From: Treponema sp.
GTDB lineage: Bacteria; Spirochaetota; Spirochaetia; Treponematales; Breznakiellaceae
Assembly (NCBI GenBank): GCA_031275515.1
Contig: JAISOQ010000307.1
Location: forward strand, 1 to 7,615
Length of the DNA: 7,615 bases
Reading direction: 5' to 3'
The notes under the pieces are model-generated. The model did no database searches and had not been told where the DNA came from. It saw only the letters and a program-made list of their open reading frames with translations. Of the stretch, positions 1 through 5,740 are shown one piece after another. Both the position numbers and the translations under genes were made by a program. Within the stretch, counting starts at the first letter, position 1, and each line of letters begins with the position of its first letter.

Positions 1-548
1 CGATGAATGCGGCGATAGAAGCCGCCCATGCCGGGGAAGCGGGGAAAGGGTTTGCGGTAGTGGCCGACGAGATACGGAAGCTGGCGGAAAGTTCAGGAGA
101 GCAGTCGAAGACCATATCGGCGGTACTGAAGAAGATAAAAGAATCCATCGACAAGATAACCAAATCGACGGACAACGTATTAAACAAGTTTGAGGCGATA
201 GACCAGGGTGTACGGACCGTATCGGACCAGGAAGAGAACATCCGGAATGCTATGGAAGAACAGAATACGGGGAGCAGGCAGATACTGGAAGCCATAGGGC
301 AGTTGAACGAGGCGACCCAGATGGTCAAGGGAGGAGCCGAAGAGATGCTGGAAGGGAGCCAGCAGGTAATAGCGGAGAGCCGGAATCTGGAGGTGGTAAC
401 CCAGGAGATCACCAACGGAATGAACGAGATGGCCAGCGGTGCGGATCAGATCAATGTGGCGGTGGACCATATCAACACCATCAGCGGGGAGAACAAGGCA
501 AACATCGATATACTGGTCCGGGAGGTGTCCAAGTTCAAAGTGGAATAG
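1..548 (+). CDS. Methyl-accepting chemotaxis protein, C-terminal part (5' end outside window)
   Basis: This is the cytoplasmic signalling region of a chemoreceptor, which passes ligand information to CheA through CheW. The visible 181 residues begin inside the conserved hairpin tip: MNAAIEAAHAG is followed by GEAGKGFAVVADEIRKLAE (residues 11-29), the hallmark of the MCP signalling domain. The methionine at position 3 is internal, not a start; the frame is open to the left edge, so the sensor domain, membrane segments and HAMP region are missing. The rest is a long polar, Glu/Gln/Ala-rich coiled coil returning toward the membrane. Acidic and amide clusters near residues 102-121 are plausible methylation sites. 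The protein ends in VSKFKVE, without the CheR-tethering aromatic pentapeptide of some receptors. The ligand cannot be deduced. Downstream lie a candidate terminator and a new promoter, so it is probably not part of the rfu operon. Confidence 0.95.
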   Translation, partial: MNAAIEAAHAGEAGKGFAVVADEIRKLAESSGEQSKTISAVLKKIKESIDKITKSTDNVLNKFEAIDQGVRTVSDQEENIRNAMEEQNTGSRQILEAIGQLNEATQMVKGGAEEMLEGSQQVIAESRNLEVVTQEITNGMNEMASGADQINVAVDHINTISGENKANIDILVREVSKFKVE

Positions 549-550
549 GG

Positions 551-591
551 AGCGGTTGTCCTATAGCTTTTAGGACGCTTGATCTTTTTTT
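551..591 (+). terminator. Candidate intrinsic terminator of the chemoreceptor gene
   Basis: GTCCTA (558-563) pairs with TAGGAC (571-576) around a 7-nt loop, and AGC (551-553) can add pairs with GCT (577-579). A run of seven T (585-591) follows, but five to eight bases after the stem, farther than ideal. It starts three bases after the receptor stop codon, which supports the reading. The T run also forms part of the spacer of the next promoter. Confidence 0.45.
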
Positions 592-614
592 CATTTCGCC
601 TTAAATTATTTGAG
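579..614 (+). promoter_or_regulatory. Promoter of the rfu leader (sigma-70 type)
   Basis: A -35-like TTGATC (579-584) is separated by exactly 17 nt from a -10-like TAAATT (602-607). Transcription would start near 613-615, four to six bases before the first base of riboswitch stem P1 (619). This fit between predicted start and aptamer edge is the main support. The site overlaps the T run that ends the upstream gene. Confidence 0.55.
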
Positions 615-618
615 TAAA

Positions 619-852
619 GATTTTCAGGGCGGGGTGAGCTGAAACACTATGTCCTTTGAGTCTTTCTAAAAACTGTAGTTTTGGGAAAGACTCAAAAAAC
701 ATAGTGTTTCAAAGCAATTCCCGGCCGGCGGTATAGCCCGCGAGTCCTGAGTTCGATAGGATGGGGAATCCCAAAAGATTCTGAATCCTGCGGCAGGGGA
801 TTGAACCGGTGAAATTCCGGCGCCGACGGTATAGTCCGGATGGGAGAAAGTC
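619..852 (+). promoter_or_regulatory. FMN riboswitch (RFN element) with enlarged P2 arm
   Basis: This RNA aptamer binds flavin mononucleotide and controls flavin synthesis or uptake genes. Stem P1 is GATTTTC (619-625) with GAAAGTC (846-852), including one G-U pair. P2 is GGG (632-634) with CCC (720-722). P3 carries the signature CCGGCGGTATAGCCCGCGAG (725-744). A variable arm follows (AGGAT 758-762 with ATCCT 785-789, inner GAATC/GATTC). P5 is CCGG (806-809) / CCGG (817-820) with the conserved loop TGAAATT (810-816). P6 is GCCGACGGTATAGTCCGGAT (823-842 region). All conserved blocks occur in the right order. The anomaly is P2, whose loop is interrupted by 78 nt (638-715). The element lies directly upstream of riboflavin importer genes and 43 nt before an intrinsic terminator, so FMN-dependent premature termination is the likely mode. 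I could not define a convincing antiterminator. Confidence 0.93.
638..715 (+). repeat. 78-nt near-perfect hairpin inserted in the P2 loop of the FMN riboswitch
   Basis: The segment is one long inverted repeat. TGAAACACTATG (640-651) pairs with CATAGTGTTTCA (700-711). After a short mismatch, TTTGAGTCTTTC (655-666) pairs with GAAAGACTCAAA (685-696). AAAAC (669-673) then pairs with GTTTT (678-682) around TGTA. Outer GC (638-639) faces GC (714-715). It splits the canonical P2 loop as TGA / AATT, and deleting it restores TGAAATT exactly. No target-site duplication is evident and no second copy occurs in this window. It could be a small palindromic mobile repeat or a natural elongation of P2. Confidence 0.8.
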
Positions 853-895
853 AAAAATCCGCGTGTATAAAAGGCGCGGCTTTTCCCGGAACATG

Positions 896-925
896 AGCCC
901 TTGGAGAGATTCCAAGGGCTTTTTT
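896..925 (+). terminator. Intrinsic terminator, expression platform of the FMN riboswitch
   Basis: AGCCCTTGGA (896-905) and TCCAAGGGCT (911-920) form a perfect ten-pair stem with loop GAGAT, followed directly by T residues (920-925). It lies after the aptamer and 113 nt before the rfuA start, the position of a riboswitch attenuator. Between aptamer and terminator, CCGCG (859-863) can pair with CGCGG (875-879), and the 3' flank of P6/P1 (842-850) can pair with 880-887. Either could be part of a switching fold, but neither clearly sequesters the terminator stem. Confidence 0.9.
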
Positions 926-1038
926 ACGCCCCGAGAATTTTTCCCGATTCGGGTAATCGGGTGAGTCCGCCCCAAAATTAATTGACCGTGTACTAACGCG
1001 CGTGGTTTTGGGACAACCTTTTTCTAATGGAGTGTAAA
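926..1038 (+). other. Untranslated leader between attenuator and rfuA
   Basis: This 113-nt segment has no plausible coding sequence. It holds a 7-bp hairpin, CCCGATT (943-949) with AATCGGG (955-961), and a second inverted repeat, CCCAAAA (971-977) with TTTTGGG (1006-1012), enclosing 28 nt that include the palindrome ACGCGCGT (996-1003). A five-T run (1019-1023) follows the second repeat just before the ribosome binding site. No second promoter with good spacing was seen. These structures may protect the read-through transcript or tune access to the start codon; that is inference. Confidence 0.5.
1029..1032 (+). promoter_or_regulatory. Ribosome binding site that decides the rfuA start
   Basis: GGAG at 1029-1032 lies six bases before the ATG at 1039. 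A competing in-frame ATG at 1027 overlaps this site and has no Shine-Dalgarno sequence of its own, only CTTTTTCTA upstream. The 1039 start also gives a standard signal peptide beginning MKSKTK. Confidence 0.75.
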
Positions 1039-2121
1039 ATGAAGAGCAAAACAAAACCTGTTTTGAATGTGAAGGCAGGGCCGGCGGTCCTTCTTGCGGC
1101 GGCCTTGGTTCTCCTCGGGATGCCGGCGTTTGCCAGAGGAGCCCCTCAAAGCGGAAGTCCGCAGAGCGGCGGGCGGAATTCCCTGTCGGTACTGGTTTAT
1201 ATTACCGGGATGCTGGCGGGAAGTCCTCCCTACGAGCTTATGGCCGCCGGGGCGGAAAGTTTTGCCGCCGCCCATGAGGGAGTAACCGTAAAGGTTTACG
1301 AGGCGGGATTCAATCAGGCCGAATGGGAGGAACAGTTGAGTTCCCTTGTGGCAAGCGGCGAATACGATATTGTCCTGGGGTCCAATCCCTCGCTGCCCGA
1401 AATCTGCGCCAATGTGGGGAAAAAATTCCCCCGCCAGAAATTCATCATCACCGATGCCCGGTACGAAGGGAACCCCCAAATCAGTACCTACCTCTACAAC
1501 CAATACGAACAGTCCCTGTACCTGGGCTACCTGGCGGGCCTTATCACCCTGAGCGGTATGCCCCACGCTAACCCCGCTAAACGCCTGGGCTTCATCGCCG
1601 CTCAGGAGTATCCCTTGCTTAACAACCATATTGTTCCGGGCTTCCTGGCCGGGGCAAAGCTGGTTGATCCCGAAGTTTCTTTGGACTTCCGGGTAATAGG
1701 AAACTGGTACGATGCGAACAAGGCGGCGGAACTGGCCGGAAGCATGATCGATGCCGGAACGGATGTGTTCGCCGTCATTGCCGGGGGGGCCGCTCAGGGC
1801 CTCATCAAGGCTGCCGGGGAACGGGGCGCTTATATAGTTTACCACAACACCAACGAGTACGGCGCCGCGCCGGGGGTTATCCTGGGATGCGGTCAAATGG
1901 AACAGAAAAAACTCGTGGAAGAGATTCTTTCCGATGTATTGGCCGGGAAAATTCAATACGGCGCAAGCCGTACCGTGGGAGCGGCGGAAGGTTATCTTGA
2001 TTTCATCGCTGATGATCCGGGGTACGCCGAATATGTCCCCCGGGAGATACAGGAGAAGTTCAATACGTTCCTGGCCGGCATCAAGGCAGGGCAGGTGAAC
2101 TATACGCTGCCCCCTCTGTGA
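1039..2121 (+). CDS. rfuA: Riboflavin ABC transporter, periplasmic substrate-binding protein (BMP family)
   Basis: The product is 360 residues and is the solute-binding component that would capture riboflavin in the periplasm and hand it to RfuCD. Residues 1-32 form a Sec signal peptide: a lysine-rich start, a hydrophobic core (about 15-28), and an A-F-A site before Arg33, giving signal peptidase I cleavage. A Gly/Ser/Pro/Gln linker (35-46) leads into a basic-membrane-protein (Bmp/PnrA-type) fold starting at SLSVLVYITG. Typical family segments include GEYDIVLGSNPS, FPRQKFIITDA and QSLYLGYLAGL (158-168). T. pallidum RfuA (TP0298) was described as a lipoprotein; here there is no cysteine near the cleavage site, so the protein appears soluble. 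The riboflavin assignment rests on the FMN riboswitch and the rfuBCD neighbours, since BMP-family proteins also bind nucleosides. A seven-G run occurs at 1783-1789. Confidence 0.88.
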   Translation: MKSKTKPVLNVKAGPAVLLAAALVLLGMPAFARGAPQSGSPQSGGRNSLSVLVYITGMLAGSPPYELMAAGAESFAAAHEGVTVKVYEAGFNQAEWEEQLSSLVASGEYDIVLGSNPSLPEICANVGKKFPRQKFIITDARYEGNPQISTYLYNQYEQSLYLGYLAGLITLSGMPHANPAKRLGFIAAQEYPLLNNHIVPGFLAGAKLVDPEVSLDFRVIGNWYDANKAAELAGSMIDAGTDVFAVIAGGAAQGLIKAAGERGAYIVYHNTNEYGAAPGVILGCGQMEQKKLVEEILSDVLAGKIQYGASRTVGAAEGYLDFIADDPGYAEYVPREIQEKFNTFLAGIKAGQVNYTLPPL

Positions 2122-2125
2122 GGCT

Positions 2126-3682
2126 ATGGCGTTCCCGGTAGTAGAATTGCGGGGCATTTCCAAGTGTTACAGCGGCGGAAACAGCCGGCAGGTCCGCTGG
2201 GCAAACCGGAAGGTTTCTCTGGATTTGCGCAAGGGGGAGATCCTCTGTCTTGCCGGCGAAAACGGCGCGGGAAAAACTACGCTCATGAAGATCCTCTGCG
2301 GCCTGGTCCCGCCTACAGAGGGAGAAATACTGGTAAAAGGCAGGAAGGTGAACATTCATTCGCCGCTTCAGGCGAACAGGCTGGGCATAGGGATGGTACA
2401 CCAACACTTCATGCTTTTTCCCGAATTCACCGTGGCGCAAAACGTGGTCATGGGGATCGAGCCGGTCCGCTGGGGCATCTTCTATGACACGGCGGCGGCT
2501 GAACAACGGGTCCGGGAGCTTATAGAAGGCCATCACTTTACCGTGAAGCCCGAAACGCCGGTGGAAGAACTTACCGTGGGAGAGATGCAGCAGGTGGAGA
2601 TACTCAAGATGCTCTACCGGAATGCGGATATCCTCATCCTGGACGAACCGACGGCGGTACTGACGGATCGGGAGATAGACGCCTTTTTCCGCACTCTCAG
2701 GATTCTCGCGGAGTCCGGCAAGTCCCTGATCCTTATCACCCACCGGCTGAATGAAATCAAGCGGATTTCCAACCGGGTGGCGGTTATGCGGCAGGGGGAA
2801 CTGGCGGGTCTTAGGGAAACCGGCGGCATTGATGAATTTGAAATATCCCGTCTTATGGTAGGGGCGGAAATCGCTCTGTGGACGGATAAAAGACGGCGGG
2901 GAAATCCCGGTGCAGGAGAACCGGTCATCAGGTTTGAAAATGTGACGGTGGAACGCCGGGGCCAGAAACAGCCCCTTCTTTACCGCGCCTCTTTTACCGC
3001 CCATACCGGGGAAATTCTTGCCTTCGCCGGGGTAGGGGGGAACGGACTTGGGGCGCTGGAAGCGGTTCTGGGGGGCTTGCTCCCCGTCACCTCTGGCCGG
3101 GTGTTCCTCCACGGAGAAGACGTGTCCCGCTGCAAGACCCGGGAACTTCGCAGACGGGGGCTGGCCTATGTACCGGCGGACCGGATGGGCCTGGGCGCCG
3201 CCGGGGGGGCCCGGGTCTGGGAAAATCTGCTCGTGAACCGGCGGCGGGAATTTTTTCGTCCTTTTCGTCCGGGCAGGAAAGATGCGTTAGGTTACGCAAA
3301 GGGCCTCATTGAGCGGTTCGGTATCCTGGGGGATGCGGATCAGCGCCTTGGCGTTCTTTCGGGGGGGAACATACAGAAGGTCATCCTGGCGCGGGAAATC
3401 GATCAATACCGGGATTACATCGTCTTTTCGGAGCCGGCATGGGGGCTTGATATTGCCGCAAGCCGCTATGTTTACGAACAAATAGCGGCTCTCCGGGAAA
3501 GAGGAGCCGCAGTTATCCTCATTTCTTCTAATCTGGACGAGATACTGTCCCTGGCCGGCAGGATTATTGTTTTCTACCGGGGGACTGCCGCGGCGGAGCT
3601 GCGTCCGGAAGGAGACGGCAAAAACGGGGATATAAAAAAAGAAATCGGGGCGTATATGACGGGGTTGAAACATGGGGACTGA
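2126..3682 (+). CDS. rfuB: Riboflavin ABC transporter, ATP-binding protein with two nucleotide-binding domains
   Basis: This 518-residue cytoplasmic ATPase powers import through RfuCD. Domain 1 (about 5-250) has Walker A GENGAGKTT (44-52), Q-loop Gln93 in VHQHF, signature LTVGEMQQVEILK (149-161), Walker B ILILDEPTAVLT (169-180) and H-loop His206. Domain 2 (about 266-515) is degenerate: the Walker A position reads GVGGNGLGAL (302-311) without the Lys-Ser/Thr, the signature LSGGNIQKVILARE (411-424) is good, Walker B reads IVFSEPAWGLD (432-442), and Ser468 sits where the H-loop His would be. Unequal halves are normal for the RbsA/BMP-type two-domain ATPases, so domain 1 probably does most hydrolysis. 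The start lies 4 nt after the rfuA stop; the GAGG (2120-2123) overlapping that stop is only 2 nt from the ATG, so coupling is likely. Seven-G runs occur at 3203-3209 and 3361-3367. Confidence 0.9.
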   Translation: MAFPVVELRGISKCYSGGNSRQVRWANRKVSLDLRKGEILCLAGENGAGKTTLMKILCGLVPPTEGEILVKGRKVNIHSPLQANRLGIGMVHQHFMLFPEFTVAQNVVMGIEPVRWGIFYDTAAAEQRVRELIEGHHFTVKPETPVEELTVGEMQQVEILKMLYRNADILILDEPTAVLTDREIDAFFRTLRILAESGKSLILITHRLNEIKRISNRVAVMRQGELAGLRETGGIDEFEISRLMVGAEIALWTDKRRRGNPGAGEPVIRFENVTVERRGQKQPLLYRASFTAHTGEILAFAGVGGNGLGALEAVLGGLLPVTSGRVFLHGEDVSRCKTRELRRRGLAYVPADRMGLGAAGGARVWENLLVNRRREFFRPFRPGRKDALGYAKGLIERFGILGDADQRLGVLSGGNIQKVILAREIDQYRDYIVFSEPAWGLDIAASRYVYEQIAALRERGAAVILISSNLDEILSLAGRIIVFYRGTAAAELRPEGDGKNGDIKKEIGAYMTGLKHGD

Positions 3683-4805
3683 TGGAGCGGGGCCGCGCAA
3701 AGCGGCGGAACTTCCCGTTAAGCCGGGAATGCCGGTGCGGGAATTTTTCAGGAATTTTGCGGTTCAGGCGGGAGGCGTGGCGCTTATCCTTGTCATCTCG
3801 ATGACCGTAATGACCCTGCTGGCCCTGTTCCTGAGCCGGGACCCTGCCAGGACCCTTGGGTTTTTCTTCCTTGGACCCCTGCGGAACGCCTACTACATAG
3901 GCAACATGATAAACGGCGCTGTCCCCCTCATCTTCGGGGGCCTGGGGGTATCCGTGGCCATGAGAGGCGGGAGCTTCAATCTGGGCGGCGAAGGGCAGAT
4001 ATATTCCGGCGCGTTTGTCACCCTCATCGCCTCCCTTGCCCTGACTCCCCTGGGTACGGCAGGCGCGGTTCTGGCGCTCCTTGCGGGGATGGCTTTTGCG
4101 GGCGCTGCGGCGGGGTTTTCGGGGTTCCTCAAAGAAAAGTGGGACGCCAATGAACTTATCACCACCTTTTTGGTTTCCAACGCCCTGATACTGATTACCA
4201 ATTACTGTATCACCGGGCCTTTCATGGACCCGGAAACCAACCTCCAGTCTACCCGGAAGATCTCCGAATCCTGGAGGCTGCCCCATATCCTGCCGCCTTC
4301 CAATTTGAGCGCCGCCCTGTTTTTCGCCCTTGCCATTACGGTTCTGGTACATCTCTTTCTCTACCGGACCCGGACGGGATATGAAACCCGGCTCTGCGGG
4401 ATTAACCCGTGGTTCGCCAAATACGGGGGAATTGATACCGGGCGCAGCACGGTCCTTGTCATGGGTATCTCCGGCGCACTCTACGGCCTGAGCGGAGGCA
4501 TGATGGTTTACGGGAACTATTATGCGGTTATGAAGGAGTTTTCCTCCGGCATGGGCTGGAACGGCTTGGCGGTTGCCCTTCTTGCCCGGTCAAAACCGGC
4601 GGCGGTTATTCCGGCGGCGGTCTTCTTCGCCTGGATAGGCGCGGGCGCGCGTATGGCCATGCAGTTTTCCGACGTAACTTTTGAGCTTGCCTCTGTCGTG
4701 CAGTCGGTGATCTTCTTTCTGGTTTCAAGCGCCGTGTTACAGAACCTCTTTGCGGCGAAGGATACGGCGCGGAGGCGGGAACCGCCCCGGGGGGAGGTCC
4801 CCTGA
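3672..4805 (+). CDS. rfuC: Riboflavin ABC transporter, membrane permease 1
   Basis: This 377-residue inner-membrane permease belongs to the branched-chain/simple-sugar/BMP-type family (BPD_transp_2) and should form the channel with RfuD. Hydrophobic segments lie near residues 33-55, 76-97, 112-150, 160-180, 210-230, 258-282, 296-325 and 336-360. Family motifs visible are RGGSFNLGGEGQIYSGAF (98-115) and SSGMGWNGLAVALLA (291-305). The segment TRTGYETRLCGINPWFAKYGG (233-253) is the cytoplasmic loop expected to dock on the ATPase. The first 25 residues are polar and poorly conserved-looking, so Met20 is a possible alternative start, but GGGG (3661-3664) sits seven bases before the chosen ATG. The gene overlaps rfuB by 11 nt, implying translational coupling. 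It is somewhat longer than RfuD, as usual for the first permease of this type. Confidence 0.88.
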   Translation: MGTDGAGPRKAAELPVKPGMPVREFFRNFAVQAGGVALILVISMTVMTLLALFLSRDPARTLGFFFLGPLRNAYYIGNMINGAVPLIFGGLGVSVAMRGGSFNLGGEGQIYSGAFVTLIASLALTPLGTAGAVLALLAGMAFAGAAAGFSGFLKEKWDANELITTFLVSNALILITNYCITGPFMDPETNLQSTRKISESWRLPHILPPSNLSAALFFALAITVLVHLFLYRTRTGYETRLCGINPWFAKYGGIDTGRSTVLVMGISGALYGLSGGMMVYGNYYAVMKEFSSGMGWNGLAVALLARSKPAAVIPAAVFFAWIGAGARMAMQFSDVTFELASVVQSVIFFLVSSAVLQNLFAAKDTARRREPPRGEVP

Positions 4806-5707
4806 TGACGCCCCTCCCCATACTCCACAGTGCGGTAACCATTATGACGCCCCTGCTCCTGGCGGCATCCGGCGGGCTTTTCACGGAACGCGCGGGTATG
4901 CTCAATATTGCCTTAGAGGGGCTCCTTTTGACCGGGGCCTTCGCCGCCATTCTGTGCGGCCATTTTACCGGAAGCGCCGCCCTGGGCGTCCTGGCGGCTA
5001 TCCTCAGCGCTCTGGCGCTGGCGGCCCTGCAAGGGATAATCACGCTGAAACTCAAGGCTAACGCTTTTATCACCGGACTTGCGGCGAACCTCTTTGCCGC
5101 CGGGATGACGGTGGTGTTATCTTATCGCATCTTCGCCACCCGCGGGGTGGTATCTCCGGGGGGCGTACCCGGCCTACGGACCTTCACTATTCCTGTTTTG
5201 GAAGGGATCCCGGCGCTGGGCGATGTCTTTTCCGGGCATACCTGGTACGTTTACGCAAGCTGGGTTCTGCTGTTCATCAGCTGGGTTGTCCTTTACAAGA
5301 CGCCCTTTGGGTTCCGCCTCCGGGCCTGTGAACGCCATTCCCCGGCCCTGGTTTCTCTGGGGCTGAAACCCGGCGCATACCGGTTCGCCGCCTTCCTGAT
5401 TTCGGGCTTTACCTGCGGCCTGGGCGGTTCCTTCCTCTCCCTGAACCTGGGGGTTTTTATCCCGAACATTTCCGCCGGCAAGGGATGGATTGCCCTGGTG
5501 ATCATTTTCTTTGGGAACCGCAGACCCCTGGGGCTGCTTATCGCCGCCTTCGTCTTTAGCCTGGCCGAAGCCTTCTCCAACTACGCTCAGGGAGTCCTCG
5601 CCATGCCGGCGGACTTCATCTTAGCCATTCCCTATATCTTCACGCTTCTGGTCATGATCGGCGTGTCTGTCTTCACCAAACGCGGACATGATGTGCGTAA
5701 GCATTGA
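4805..5707 (+). CDS. rfuD: Riboflavin ABC transporter, membrane permease 2
   Basis: This 300-residue permease would pair with RfuC. It starts directly with a membrane segment and carries the family motif TERAGMLNIALEGLLLTGAF (27-46). Further hydrophobic segments lie near 50-76, 88-107, 147-163, 191-216, 227-258 and 268-290. The docking-loop-like segment TPFGFRLRACERHSPALVSL (166-185) and the motif AGKGWIALVIIFFGNRRPLG (224-243) are typical of BMP-type permeases. The start codon shares its A with the rfuC stop (TGATG, 4803-4807), and a strong GGAGG (4793-4797) lies seven bases upstream. It is the last operon gene: the facing regulator gene ends only 33 nt further on. Only 300 residues with a short charged tail (TKRGHDVRKH); appears complete. 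Confidence 0.9.
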   Translation: MTPLPILHSAVTIMTPLLLAASGGLFTERAGMLNIALEGLLLTGAFAAILCGHFTGSAALGVLAAILSALALAALQGIITLKLKANAFITGLAANLFAAGMTVVLSYRIFATRGVVSPGGVPGLRTFTIPVLEGIPALGDVFSGHTWYVYASWVLLFISWVVLYKTPFGFRLRACERHSPALVSLGLKPGAYRFAAFLISGFTCGLGGSFLSLNLGVFIPNISAGKGWIALVIIFFGNRRPLGLLIAAFVFSLAEAFSNYAQGVLAMPADFILAIPYIFTLLVMIGVSVFTKRGHDVRKH

Positions 5708-5740
5708 ATTAGGATGAATGAAGCAGCCCCGCACCGTTCC

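Noticed and set aside
978..1012. TTGACC at 982 as a -35 box of an internal rfuA promoter
   Set aside because: No acceptable -10 sequence occurs 16-18 nt downstream; the region is GC-rich there and lies inside an inverted repeat.
1027..1038. Upstream ATG at 1027 as the rfuA start
   Set aside because: It overlaps the GGAG that serves the ATG at 1039 and has no ribosome binding site; the 1039 start gives a cleaner signal peptide.
1024..2163. 379-codon - strand frame opposite rfuA
   Set aside because: It is antisense to a clear BMP-family protein, has no family motifs, and its length follows from GC-rich codon bias on the other strand.
2081..3112. 343-codon - strand frame opposite rfuB
   Set aside because: It lies across the rfuA/rfuB junction antisense to the Walker and signature motifs of RfuB; composition is rich in Arg, Pro and His as in shadow frames.
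3564..4352. 262-codon - strand frame opposite rfuB/rfuC
   Set aside because: Antisense to RfuC membrane segments; highly polar low-complexity product (Gly, Arg, Gln, Lys) with no recognisable domain.
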